From: DRPG01 sp964655065
GTDB taxonomy: Bacteria > Myxococcota_A > UBA796 > GCA-2862545
DNA length: 64,000 nucleotides
Assembly: GCA_964655065.1 (NCBI GenBank)
Contig: CAZZLC010000008.1
Location: 1 to 64,000, forward strand
Direction of reading: 5' to 3'
The notes under the pieces were generated by a model, which searched no databases, was not told the DNA's origin, and saw only the letters and a list, made by a program, of their open reading frames with translations. The translations under genes were made by a program, and so were the position numbers. Of this stretch, positions 9,198-32,147 are shown one piece after another; positions within the stretch are counted from its first letter, which is position 1; each line of letters opens with the position of its first letter.

Positions 9198-10853
9198 ATG
9201 TCGGGACTGGACGCCGACACCCTCGAAGCCGTCTTGGATTCCGTACAGGACTTCCGGGAGCAGCGGCTGACCGACGAGACGCTGCTGCAGCTCGACCACG
9301 ACGATGCCTTTCCGCTCGAGATCGTGCGCGAGATGTGCGGAGAGGGGCTCGGTCTGCACCTGCTGTTCATCCCCGAGGAGTTCGACGGGATGGGGGGCAA
9401 CACGTACGACGTGTACCGGGTCTGCGAGGTGATGGCTCGCATCGATCTCGGGGTCGCGACGGGCGTGCTCGCCACCTTCCTCGGCAGCGATCCGATCGTG
9501 TTCGGCGGCACCGAGGAGCAGCGCAGCTACTGGCTGACCCGCATTGCGAACGAGGGGCTGCTCATGGCCTACGGGGCCACCGAGCCACAGGCGGGCAGCG
9601 ACCTCGCGGCGCTCCGCACGGTGGCGGAGCCGGTTCGCGAGAACAACGAGATCGTCGGCTACCGGATCACGGGTGCCAAGCAGTGGATCTCCAATGGAGG
9701 GTACGCCGACCTCTACACCATACTGGCCCTGGCCCCCGGCGGCCCGAGCTGGTTCGTGGTCGAGCGTGGCGCAGACGGATTCAGCGCCGGCAAGCCAGAG
9801 GACAAGCACGGCATTCGTGCCAGCAACACCGCTCCGCTCACGCTCGACGACGTCTACGTCGACCGCGACCGCCTGATCGGCGATGTCGAGGGGCAGGGAC
9901 TCGCGCAAGCGCAGAATGTCTTTGGGTACACCCGGCTCATGGTGGCGGCCTTCGGCCTCGGAGCAGGCTGGGCAGCCCTCGATCGGGCAATTGCGTACTC
10001 GCTCGAGCGCAAGCAGGGGGGCGCGCCGCTGGCCGAAAAGCAGGGATACACGCACAAGCTGATCGTACCCCACGCGGTGCGCCTCGAGGCGGGGCGCGCC
10101 TACATCGAGGAGACGGCACAGCGGATCGATGCTGGTGAAGGCAGCCTCAACACCGAAGGGGCCATCGCCAAGTACATCTCTACGGAGTCGGGCAACCTCG
10201 CCGCCGAGGCCTCGATTCAGGCGCTGGGCGGCTACGGCTACGTCCGCGAGTACATGGTCGAGAAGATCAAGCGCGACGTACGAATCACCACGATCTACGA
10301 GGGAACCTCCGAGATCATGGAGATGACGATCGGGCGCGACCGGTGGCAGTTCCACCTCAAGACGCGGGGTGCGCACTACCACGACGCGGGCCGGGCCCTC
10401 GAGGCGCTGCACCGCGAACATCCCGGGGCCGGTGCCGACATTGCGGCCCTCGCCCAGCATGCGCTCGCCGAGGTGCTGGAGTATGCGCGGGCCCGACGGC
10501 TCACCCGCAACCAGCACGTGCTCTTCCGCCTCGGTGAGCTCGTGGCGCACGTCGAGTCGGCCGCCGCGCTGGCGCGCCGCGCGGCAGCGGCCGGTGCGGG
10601 TCTTCTCCCGGAGAAGGCCAACCGCCGCTTCAGCGTCGACGCCCTGGCCGCGATCAGCCGCGTGTTCGCCCGCGAGGCAGCCAGCATGGTCGCGCACGTC
10701 GGCCTCCGCTGGGTGGTCGGCGCGGCCGACCCCCAGGAAACGGACATCGCGCCCTTCGAAAAGGCGCTCGGCCTTCAGCAGATCCACCTCGCCCAGCGTG
10801 GCTTGGTGGCGGACATGGACACTGTTGCCGACGCCCTCTACGAGCGCGGCTGA
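9198..10853 (+). CDS. Acyl-CoA dehydrogenase, VLCAD-like length
   Basis: A 551-residue flavoprotein of the acyl-CoA dehydrogenase family. The substrate and FAD signature YGATEPQAGSD is followed by GAKQWISNGGYAD. The catalytic base is Glu368 in TTIYEGTSEI. After the usual core it carries about 160 extra residues, as in very-long-chain dehydrogenases and ACAD9. The family oxidises acyl-CoA to trans-2-enoyl-CoA. I chose the second ATG (9198) because GAGG lies seven bases upstream; an in-frame ATG at 9192 is too close. The gene is 13 bases before the megasynthase, so they are probably cotranscribed. As the megasynthase has no enoyl reductase domain, this flavoprotein may act on its intermediates or product; that is inference. 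Confidence 0.9.
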   Translation: MSGLDADTLEAVLDSVQDFREQRLTDETLLQLDHDDAFPLEIVREMCGEGLGLHLLFIPEEFDGMGGNTYDVYRVCEVMARIDLGVATGVLATFLGSDPIVFGGTEEQRSYWLTRIANEGLLMAYGATEPQAGSDLAALRTVAEPVRENNEIVGYRITGAKQWISNGGYADLYTILALAPGGPSWFVVERGADGFSAGKPEDKHGIRASNTAPLTLDDVYVDRDRLIGDVEGQGLAQAQNVFGYTRLMVAAFGLGAGWAALDRAIAYSLERKQGGAPLAEKQGYTHKLIVPHAVRLEAGRAYIEETAQRIDAGEGSLNTEGAIAKYISTESGNLAAEASIQALGGYGYVREYMVEKIKRDVRITTIYEGTSEIMEMTIGRDRWQFHLKTRGAHYHDAGRALEALHREHPGAGADIAALAQHALAEVLEYARARRLTRNQHVLFRLGELVAHVESAAALARRAAAAGAGLLPEKANRRFSVDALAAISRVFAREAASMVAHVGLRWVVGAADPQETDIAPFEKALGLQQIHLAQRGLVADMDTVADALYERG

Positions 10854-10866
10854 TCGGGAGCTCCAG

Positions 10867-19320
<8,454 letters not shown>

Positions 19321-19437
19321 TCAACCCCTGGCTCCGGAACGAGCCCTCGGCCGTCAGCTTCCGCACCCAGCCGCCCCTGGCCTGAATGCTGGACGCTGGC
19401 CGCTCGTTCCCGAGCCTCGAGCCCCCGGGACGTCGCG
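19321..19437. promoter_or_regulatory. Intercistronic spacer with 9-bp inverted repeat
   Basis: The 117 bases between the megasynthase and the carboxylase hold a perfect 9-base inverted repeat, GGAACGAGC at 19336-19344 and its complement at 19402-19410. Paired in RNA it would enclose a 57-base loop region. It could be an RNA processing or attenuation element inside the operon, or an operator. It has no U-tract, so it is not a clear terminator. Confidence 0.3.
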
Positions 19438-25001
<5,564 letters not shown>

Positions 25002-25005
<4 letters not shown>

Positions 25006-25649
25006 CGGCCGAGATCGGCTGGCTCCTCGGCGAGCGGACCGACGTGCCCGAGGGTGACGACTGGCTGTCGCCCCGGGAGCGCGCCGTGCAGGCTTCGTTT
25101 CGGTTCGCCCACCGGCGGGCCTCCTGGCGACTCGGCCGGTGGACGGCCCGTCGGGCTTGCCGCGGGCGGGCCGACGAGATCGTGGCCGCGGCTGACGGCG
25201 CCCCCGAGGCGTGGCACGCGGGCACGGTGGCGGACCTGACGCTGTCGCTCAGCCACTCCCACGAGCGTGCCCTCGTGGTGGTGGGACCCACCGGGCAACG
25301 GATCGGCTGTGATCTCGAGCGGATCGAGCCCCGGAGCCCGGCGTTCGTCGCGGACTACCTGACGGCCGGGGAGGCGGCCTGGGTCCGCGGCCACCACCGG
25401 CCCGCGCTCGCAGCCAACCTGGTCTGGAGCGCCAAGGAGAGCACCCTGAAGGCGCTGCGCGAGGGCTTGCGCTACGACACGCGGCGGGTGGTCGTCCAGG
25501 TGGGGGCCGAGCCCGAGGGCCCCCGCTGGGGCAGCCTCGACTGTGCGTTCGACGGCGCGGAGCGGTTCGTGGGGTGGTGGAGGGTCGACCGCGGCTTCGT
25601 CCTCACCGTCGCCGGAGACGGTCCGGCCCGGCTGCGCCCGCTCGGCTGA
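25002..25649 (+). CDS. 4'-phosphopantetheinyl transferase, Sfp type
   Basis: A 215-residue enzyme of the Sfp/AcpT superfamily, which moves phosphopantetheine from CoA to carrier proteins. The magnesium-binding motif is IGCDLERIEP and the second motif is WSAKESTLKAL, both in the expected order and spacing. LSLSHSHERALV matches the region before the first motif. The TTG start overlaps the carboxylase stop by four bases, so the two are translationally coupled. Its natural substrates should be the four ACP repeats of the megasynthase in the same operon. Those repeats have Thr at the attachment position, which raises the question whether this enzyme accepts Thr. Confidence 0.9.
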
Positions 25650-25652
25650 CGA

Positions 25653-26531
25653 TCATCTGCCGAACGGAACCCAGCCCTCCGCCGTCCACCTCACCACCTG
25701 TGGCGACACCGGGTGGGGCTCCTTCTGGAACATGGCCCCGGCCAGGAACTCGATGACCTCGGGACCCTTCTCCTCATCCGTGCCCGTGAAGATCGCGATG
25801 TCGCGTGCGGGGGCGGCGGCGAGCAGGTCGCCCTTCACCTCGTTGCCCACGGCCTCCCAGGCGTCGTGAAGGATCAGGCGGGCCGCGCCGTAGCTGTCTG
25901 GAGCCCCGCTGTCTGGGAGGGCGGTGTCGAGGATCCAGATGGGAGCCGTGGGATGAAAGCGCTCGAAGCGCAGCGGAAGCAGGGCCTGCCGCATGTTGGC
26001 CATCGCCGCGGCCTCGATGGCGGCGTCGTCCATCTTCAGGGCGGCGCGATCCGTCGGGTTGAGGGTGAGGATGGTGTCGGGCTGGTCGGCCACGAGGAAG
26101 ACCATCAGGTCGCCGGCGAAGGGGCGTCCCCACTCCACGGCCTGGGGCTGCGCCGCAGCGACCCCTTGGCGGCTCTGCAGCACGAGGCGCAGATTCTCGG
26201 CGGCGAAGGCCGCTTCGCCGGGTGTCGAGCTGACGGCGCGAACCCAGGTCTGCACCGCCACCTGACACACTTCGCGGCGCTCACCACACTCACCCCGGAG
26301 GTTGGCGAGATCGAGCGGCGTCACCGATCCGTCGGGCGTCTCGGCCACGAAGGTGAGGGGACCGGTCTGCGTGAGCGTGAGCGACGGAGCCTGTTTGCCG
26401 GCCTCGGCGACGAACGCCGCGGCGAGCCACTCGTCGGTCACCCCCGGGGCCTCGGTGGCCTCGGAAGCCTCGGTCTCCGCCGGGGGCTCCGGGCTTCCCC
26501 AGCGGCAGGCTGCGATCCACAACGCAAACAC
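25653..26531 (-). CDS. DUF1444-like lipoprotein
   Basis: A 292-residue protein with a very short hydrophobic start ending at a candidate lipidated Cys9 (WIAAC), followed by a Glu/Ala/Thr-rich linker. The rest resembles the DUF1444 family. Its C-terminal part (LLAAAPARDIAIFTGT...) matches the protein at 6-812, so the two are paralogues. The function is unknown. GTG at 26531 has CGGAGG five bases upstream; GTG at 26537 is an alternative and would lengthen the signal by two residues. The signal is short and lacks a positive charge, so the lipoprotein assignment is tentative. The end is four bases from the end of the convergent phosphopantetheinyl transferase gene. Confidence 0.7.
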   Translation of the reverse strand: MFALWIAACRWGSPEPPAETEASEATEAPGVTDEWLAAAFVAEAGKQAPSLTLTQTGPLTFVAETPDGSVTPLDLANLRGECGERREVCQVAVQTWVRAVSSTPGEAAFAAENLRLVLQSRQGVAAAQPQAVEWGRPFAGDLMVFLVADQPDTILTLNPTDRAALKMDDAAIEAAAMANMRQALLPLRFERFHPTAPIWILDTALPDSGAPDSYGAARLILHDAWEAVGNEVKGDLLAAAPARDIAIFTGTDEEKGPEVIEFLAGAMFQKEPHPVSPQVVRWTAEGWVPFGR

Positions 26532-26586
26532 GAGCACCTCCGGGCCGCACCCTACCGCGGATGTCGCCCGGAGGTGTGGCGTCGGC

Positions 26587-28986
26587 TCAGGGCCGGGTGT
26601 AGCCCGAGACGTCTCCCTCGAGGTCCTCGATGGAGTCGATGAGCAGCTGGGCCATGTACTCGAAGTTGTGGGCGTAGGCACCGGGCTCGGTGTACCAGAA
26701 CTGCCAGTTGTACACAGCCTTCATCAGGGCCGGCGTCCAGCCGTCGTACTGGTTCGGGAAGCTGACCTCCTCGGGCTCGCAGACCCCGTTGCCGTTGGTG
26801 TCGTTGAAGAAGTAGGGGTAGCGGTCGCCGCGGCAGAGCGTGTCGTTCGACTCGGCGACGATCTCCGCGAACAGAGCGTCGGCCAGCGTGGCGAGCTCGT
26901 CGCGCAGTGACTCGGCCGCGTCGCCGTCGTTGTCGTAGTCGTCGGTGCGCTGGAAGCCGCGGATGTCCTCGGGACCCGCTGCGCTGCCGTGGCACACGGT
27001 GCACGAGGCCTGGAAGGCGTCGCCGACCAGGAACGTGTGGTCGTTCGAGCCCGGGACGTGGCAGGTGGTGCACTCGTTGCCCGGCAGATCCGGGAGGTGG
27101 CCCCAGGGGCCCGCGTACGTCTTGCCGTCGTACTGGTAGCCGGCCTCGACCTCGGCGCCCCAGAAGCTCGCCGCGGCAGCCCGGTAGTGGATGTTCACGA
27201 AGCCCGGGTCTCCTTCGCGCGCATCGACGGTGGCCTTGGTGGCGCTTCCGCTGTGGCAGGTCGCGCAGAGCAGGGTGGTCGAGCTCGCGTCCTCGAACGT
27301 GATGCCGTTCGAGAACGTCACCGACGAGACCTGGCGGATCTCACCGATGTTCGTGGTCGTGGGGTTCACGTGGCAGGTCTCGCACTCGAGCCCGTTGTCG
27401 GGCTCCTCGTTCTGCAGACCGACGCCGTACTGCAGGTAGAACTCGAGGCCGGGCTGGCCCGCGTGGCACTGCGAGCAGCTGGACTCGACCGCCTCGTCCT
27501 GGTCCCAGAAGCGAGCGGCCAGGCCGGCACCGTTGAAGTGGCCGGGGTCGTCGCGGTCGAGCGCCGAGAGGTCCTTTGGATTGTCGAGACCGGCGTTCAG
27601 GTCCTGCAGCGAGTCGTGGAGCAGCTGGATGGTGTACTTCGCGTTGTGGGCGTAGTTGCCGGGGTCCACCGAGGCAAGCTGATGGTTGTAGGCCGCCGCG
27701 ATCATGCGCGGGGTCCACGAGGTGTAGCGGTTGCCGTAGTTGGCGTCGGCCGTCGAGCACTCCCCGCCGAACCCGTCGGTGTCGGTGAAGTAGTACGGGT
27801 AGGCGTTGCCGCGGCAGATGTCGGGCAGCCCCTGGTCGTCTGCGTACTGCTGGAGGCTGTCGTAGAGCGCGTCACGCAGGCCGCGAAGCTCGTAGAAGAT
27901 GCCCTCGTCGGTGTCGCCGTCGCCGTCGTAGTCTCGGGAGTTCGAGACGATCGAGCGGATGTCCCTCGCGTCGTCGCCCGAGGAGATGTCCCCGTGGCAC
28001 TCGGAGCAGGCGTCGAGCTTCAGCTCGAGGCTGTGCTGGTCGTGGCAGCCGATGCAGGTGTTCGCGTCGGAGACGTGGCGGAAGCGCCAGTCGTAGACCT
28101 GGCCCGGGTACTCGTAGCCGCCGCGGACCTGCCCCGCGAAGAGCGTCGCGCCGGCCGGGTAGTAGTGAACGTTCTCGAAGGAGAGATCCCCGTTCACGGC
28201 GTCGGGGGTGTCGGCGATGCCCAGCGTCGCGAACTCGGTGTCGAGGTCGTCGCCCGAGGTCCGGCCCTGGTGACAGGTCATGCAGATGGCCTCGGAGCCG
28301 AGGCCCTCGACGGTGACGCCGGAGGGGAAGGTGACGAAGTCGAGGTCCTCGGTGCCCGCGTTGTGGCATGCGGCGCACTCGACCGCGCTACCGAGCGTGT
28401 GGGACACGTCGACCACCTCGACCGCGCTGCCGTCGGCGCCGAGGTAGTCCTGGATGCCCGACGTGGAGTGGCACCGCGCGCAGAAGGTCGGGATCTGCGT
28501 GGGGTTGTCGTCGTCGAAGACGTGCGTGAAGGCCTCGGCCGTGTAGTCGGCGTGGGCCGAGCCGCGCCACTCGTCGTAGAACGGGATGGCGTTGTCCACG
28601 ACGATGCCGATGGTGTCGCTGACCGGCAGGTCGTCGACCGTGATGCTCGCCGTGACGTTCGCGATGCCCGGCGACAGTGCCGTGATGGCCCCGCCGTCGT
28701 CGACGGTGAGCACGTCCGGCCGATCGCTCGTCCAGGTGACGTCGGAGACGTCGGTGTTGTAGATGGTCGCCGTGAGGGTGTCGCTCGTGCGGTTCGGCAC
28801 GAAGGTGGGGCCCGCGATCACGATGACGGGGTCGCCCGTCGGCTCCACCGGCGTCGTCGGTACGCCGGTATCGTCCGAGGGATCACTGGTGTCGGCGGTG
28901 ACCGGCCCCTCCCCGTCGTCGCCGTTGCACGCAGCGAGAACCCCCGCGACGAGCCAGACGGCAACGTGCGTTCTCCTCAGTCTCAC
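26587..28986 (-). CDS. Ten-heme lipoprotein with Ig-like domain and internal pentaheme duplication
   Basis: A 799-residue lipoprotein (Cys20, VLAAC) with an acidic Asp/Ser/Thr spacer and a BIG2-type Ig-like domain at about residues 60-140. It then has ten CXXCH heme sites: CARCH, CAACH, CMTCH, CIGCH, CSECH, then CSQCH, CETCH, CATCH, CTTCH, CTVCH. The two groups of five are each followed by the same kind of tail: a Ca-binding-like loop (DYDGDGDTDE / DYDNDGDAAE), an RG(N/D)(A/R)YPY(Y/F)F motif and a helix ending near AHN. This shows an ancestral pentaheme unit was duplicated. It is probably on the outer membrane and part of electron transfer to or from the outside. GTG at 28986 has GGAGGG upstream. 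It is divergent from the main cytochrome operon. Confidence 0.9.
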   Translation of the reverse strand: MRLRRTHVAVWLVAGVLAACNGDDGEGPVTADTSDPSDDTGVPTTPVEPTGDPVIVIAGPTFVPNRTSDTLTATIYNTDVSDVTWTSDRPDVLTVDDGGAITALSPGIANVTASITVDDLPVSDTIGIVVDNAIPFYDEWRGSAHADYTAEAFTHVFDDDNPTQIPTFCARCHSTSGIQDYLGADGSAVEVVDVSHTLGSAVECAACHNAGTEDLDFVTFPSGVTVEGLGSEAICMTCHQGRTSGDDLDTEFATLGIADTPDAVNGDLSFENVHYYPAGATLFAGQVRGGYEYPGQVYDWRFRHVSDANTCIGCHDQHSLELKLDACSECHGDISSGDDARDIRSIVSNSRDYDGDGDTDEGIFYELRGLRDALYDSLQQYADDQGLPDICRGNAYPYYFTDTDGFGGECSTADANYGNRYTSWTPRMIAAAYNHQLASVDPGNYAHNAKYTIQLLHDSLQDLNAGLDNPKDLSALDRDDPGHFNGAGLAARFWDQDEAVESSCSQCHAGQPGLEFYLQYGVGLQNEEPDNGLECETCHVNPTTTNIGEIRQVSSVTFSNGITFEDASSTTLLCATCHSGSATKATVDAREGDPGFVNIHYRAAAASFWGAEVEAGYQYDGKTYAGPWGHLPDLPGNECTTCHVPGSNDHTFLVGDAFQASCTVCHGSAAGPEDIRGFQRTDDYDNDGDAAESLRDELATLADALFAEIVAESNDTLCRGDRYPYFFNDTNGNGVCEPEEVSFPNQYDGWTPALMKAVYNWQFWYTEPGAYAHNFEYMAQLLIDSIEDLEGDVSGYTRP

Positions 28987-29352
28987 GGACCCTCCACGGT
29001 CTTCGATGCCGGATCGTGGTCCGCTCACGACAGCGCTGTCAAGCGGCTGATCGGGGAATAGTCCGGCTGTGTGCAAGTCAATGGGGGGTGTGTGAAATCA
29101 TACGGGCTCGAAATCTGCTGCAGAAAGGGAACGGTTGGGGATTTGTACAGGGTTTGTCAGGGGTTTGTGTTGGGCAAATCGCCCAGGGGTGCCGCGCGGT
29201 AACGATGCTGTGGACTGTCTATCCGGCCGATCTGGGATCTTTCGGCCGCTGACGTAGTTGGCGTCGATGTTGCTAGGCGGTGCCCGCGCGACGGGGTTGA
29301 AGTCTACGATCTCAGCTGCGTAGAGTGCGCCTGACGACAGGGAGCGACGGTC
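28987..29352. promoter_or_regulatory. Divergent cytochrome promoter region with phased GGGTTTGT-type repeats
   Basis: This 366-base region, less GC-rich than its surroundings, lies between the divergent heme genes. It contains three direct repeats of the type GGGnTTTGT, near 29138-29146, 29150-29157 and 29161-29168, about 10-12 bases apart, which is one helical turn. They are followed by a small hairpin (TGGGC-5-GCCCA) near 29171-29185. Upstream of the rightward gene, TTGAAG at 29297 and TAGAGT at 29321 are separated by 18 bases and could be -35 and -10 boxes. The helical phasing suggests a cooperative regulator. Confidence 0.4.
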
Positions 29353-31359
29353 TTGCGTTCCGAACTCACACTGCTGTGCGCGATCCTCGGTTTCGCGTGT
29401 GTCGATCCGCCAGGCGAGGGCACGCCCCCACCCGGGATCCCTGCCGCCGAGGCGCGCGCGGACCTCGTGGTCACTGTGCTGAATGCAGATGACGGAGCCC
29501 CTGTTTCCGGAGTCTGGGCGGTCCTCGCTCCCGGCTCGCGCGATCAACCGACGGACGCCGACGGGGTGGCTCGGTTCGTCGGGGTGGAGCCCGGCGCCTA
29601 CGAGATCGTCGTCGACGGGCCGAGCTACCGGCCCGCTTCCGCCAGCGCGGTGCTGGAGCGCGAGGACGCCGAGCTGACCATCGAGCTCACGCCCGAGAAC
29701 GTCTCCACCGGTTCGCTCGGCGGCCAGATCACCGATGTCCTGGGGGACGGGCTCTTCCGCGTCCGGGTGCGGCTCGGTGAGCTGGAGACGACCACGGATC
29801 CTGACGGGCTCTATGCCTTCGTCGACGTCGCGCCCGGGGCGTACACCCTGTCGGTGGAGCCCGCCATCGGCGTCGCGGGGAGCTGGTCGGGTGACGGCGT
29901 CGCGATCGTGGGCGGAGGCGAGCTCCGGATCGACGTGGCGCTTCCGGGCACCACCCCGTCGAGCGCGGTGCCGGTCGGCTCGGGCGTCTGCGCCATCTGC
30001 CACGAGGCGCAGCACGAGCAGTGGTCCCAGACGGCTCACGCGTCCGTGCTGCGCACCCCCACCGAGCTCCGGGACGAGGGCCACCCCATCGCGACCGACT
30101 TCGTCACCACCTTGGCCGTCGACCTGTCGCCCGACCTCGGAGAGGCCCGGCTGCGGGACGTCGCAGGGCAGTGGTTCGTCGATGTCGACGACGCGAACGG
30201 GAGCTTCCTCGGCTCGTGGACGGTCGAGGACGTCTACGGCGGTCACGGTGCCAGCGCGGCCTTCGTCGGGCGCGACGGCGACGGGGAACGCACCCTGCTG
30301 CCCATCGTGTGGAGCACCGAGGGCCCCGGCGAGCTGCAGGAGCAAGGCTTTGCCGCGAGCTGGACCGACCGGTGGATCGACGAGCAGACCGGTCAGGCGG
30401 GACCGGTCCGCGGAGAGGCGTCGTTCGAGCTCTCGTGCGGCGGGTGCCACACCACCGGCGGCCAGCTCGTCGAGTCGGGCGACGGCTATGCATTCGACCG
30501 CATCGGCGGCAGCCTGATCGAGAAGGCGGTGGGTTGTGAGGCCTGCCACGGGTACGGCTCTGCGCACGTGCTCGACCCCGCGGAGCGGTCGCTGACCATC
30601 GTGAACCCCTCGCGTATGGAGGGATCTCGTCAGGTCGAGGTCTGCGCCCGCTGTCACGGCCGCTACTCGAGCGACGAGCATCCGTTCTCGGAGGCGCCGG
30701 GATGGCCGGCGACGGCCGACGGGGAGCTCGTGGGTGCCGACCAGCTCCGCAGGCTCGCCACCCCCGACCGCCTCACGTTCGGGGCGGTCCCCGCGAGCCG
30801 CACCTTCGCCGACCAGGCGGGCGAGCTCTTCGCGTCACCGCACCAGGGCGGCCCCGCCGGCTATCGCGGGACCTGCTCGGACTGCCACCTCCCCCACGGC
30901 TCGCCCCACGCGGCCGACCTCCGGCGGGACAAGTTCGACCAGCGCCTGTGCACGACGTGCCACATCGACCTCGGCCCGCCGGGTCCCCAGCGCGAGCACG
31001 GAGGCCACACCCGGGTCGATCCCGGCCAGTGGACGCCCGGTGGCTGCGTCGGCTGCCACCTGCCCCGCCTGGGTGCCCTCGCCCGCCGCGACCCCTTGTC
31101 CGGGGTGGGCGACTCCCACGCCCACACCATCGCGGTGTGGCATCCCGAAGACATCGTGGCCGAGTTCGACGCGGCGGGCGTCGAGCGCCTTCCCCCCGAC
31201 GATGTGCCCGTCTCCGCCTGCTACGACTGCCACCTGCAGGCCCGGGAGATCTTCTTCCAGCAGGGGGCCGGATTCCCGGGCCCAGTCGGCGATCCCTTCG
31301 TCCGCACCACCTACGACAACCTCGGCTTCCTCTTCGACAACATCTGGGGGGCCGAATGA
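29353..31359 (+). CDS. Octaheme lipoprotein with two carboxypeptidase-regulatory-like domains
   Basis: A 668-residue lipoprotein (Cys16, GFAC). Residues about 35-200 form two beta-sandwich repeats of the carboxypeptidase regulatory-like type (for example TDADGVARFVGVEPGAYEI and TTDPDGLYAFVDVAPGAYTL), which often act as spacers or adhesion modules. Eight CXXCH sites follow: CAICH, CGGCH, CEACH, CARCH, CSDCH, CTTCH, CVGCH, CYDCH. The first half of the heme region resembles multiheme proteins with an 'HxxWxxTAHA' start (EQWSQTAHA). The TTG start has GGGAG eight bases upstream. It is the first gene of the rightward operon and overlaps the next gene by four bases. It is probably an outer-membrane partner in electron transfer. 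Confidence 0.88.
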   Translation: MRSELTLLCAILGFACVDPPGEGTPPPGIPAAEARADLVVTVLNADDGAPVSGVWAVLAPGSRDQPTDADGVARFVGVEPGAYEIVVDGPSYRPASASAVLEREDAELTIELTPENVSTGSLGGQITDVLGDGLFRVRVRLGELETTTDPDGLYAFVDVAPGAYTLSVEPAIGVAGSWSGDGVAIVGGGELRIDVALPGTTPSSAVPVGSGVCAICHEAQHEQWSQTAHASVLRTPTELRDEGHPIATDFVTTLAVDLSPDLGEARLRDVAGQWFVDVDDANGSFLGSWTVEDVYGGHGASAAFVGRDGDGERTLLPIVWSTEGPGELQEQGFAASWTDRWIDEQTGQAGPVRGEASFELSCGGCHTTGGQLVESGDGYAFDRIGGSLIEKAVGCEACHGYGSAHVLDPAERSLTIVNPSRMEGSRQVEVCARCHGRYSSDEHPFSEAPGWPATADGELVGADQLRRLATPDRLTFGAVPASRTFADQAGELFASPHQGGPAGYRGTCSDCHLPHGSPHAADLRRDKFDQRLCTTCHIDLGPPGPQREHGGHTRVDPGQWTPGGCVGCHLPRLGALARRDPLSGVGDSHAHTIAVWHPEDIVAEFDAAGVERLPPDDVPVSACYDCHLQAREIFFQQGAGFPGPVGDPFVRTTYDNLGFLFDNIWGAE

Positions 31360-32147
31360 CCCTCGGTCTGCTCCTCGCGGCCCTGGTGGGCTGCGGCACG
31401 CCCGTGGAGCGTTCGCCCGGCACCGCCGAGGCCAACTTCCCGCACCCCGAGGGCTACCCCACGCACGGCGTGGAGTCGCTCGCCGACCCCGACGCCTGCG
31501 TCGTCTGTCACGCGCCCGACGCCACGTTCCGTTCGGCACCGGGCTGCCAGAGCTGTCACGAGGTCTACCCCCACGCGAGCGACATCTCGAGAGGCACCGT
31601 GCACGGCGCGGCCTGGCTCGCCACGCGCCTCGAGTGCGTGGACTGCCACGGTGAGGACGGCGCGCGGGCTCCGGCCGAGGTCGAGGGGGCCACCTGCTCG
31701 ACCTGCCATCACACCTTCCCCCACGACCCGAGCTACGAGGACAGCCACGGCGCCGAGGTCGTCGCTCGGGGAGGCGCCGCCGCTTGCGCGTCCTGCCATC
31801 CCGCGGAGGGGGGCCGCGAGGCGGGGCGCTGCGCCGAGTGCCACCCCGCCTACCCCCACCCCGAGACCTGGCGCATCAGCCGTGCCCACGAGCGGCAGGC
31901 CGACGACAGCTGCACCACCTGCCACGAGGCCACCGGAGCCAGCCGTACCGACGTTCCGGTGTGCACGCAATGCCACGACCTCTACCCCCACCCGCCGGCC
32001 GAGACGTGGCGAGCTGGTCACATCGCCCCCGTGCAGAACCGGGGCGAGGGGGCCTGCCAGACCTGTCACCAGGCCGGTGAGCCGTCTGGACCCGACCTGC
32101 CGGTGTCCTGCGCGGCCTCCTGTCACACCTCCGGGGAGGCACCATGA
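31356..32147 (+). CDS. Nine/ten-heme lipoprotein with repeated CXXCH..YPH modules
   Basis: A 263-residue lipoprotein (Cys13, LVGC). It has nine CXXCH sites (CVVCH, CQSCH, CVDCH, CSTCH, CASCH, CAECH, CTTCH, CTQCH, CQTCH) plus a terminal CAASCH of CX3CH form, about one heme per 26 residues. Every second heme is followed by a YPH or FPH tripeptide (HEVYPH, HHTFPH, HPAYPH, HDLYPH), giving four repeats of a diheme module. The extra His may be a distal ligand to a neighbouring heme. Such dense, regular spacing is seen in wire-like cytochromes. ATG overlaps the stop of the previous gene (ATGA), and its own stop overlaps the barrel gene in the same way. Confidence 0.88.
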   Translation: MTLGLLLAALVGCGTPVERSPGTAEANFPHPEGYPTHGVESLADPDACVVCHAPDATFRSAPGCQSCHEVYPHASDISRGTVHGAAWLATRLECVDCHGEDGARAPAEVEGATCSTCHHTFPHDPSYEDSHGAEVVARGGAAACASCHPAEGGREAGRCAECHPAYPHPETWRISRAHERQADDSCTTCHEATGASRTDVPVCTQCHDLYPHPPAETWRAGHIAPVQNRGEGACQTCHQAGEPSGPDLPVSCAASCHTSGEAP

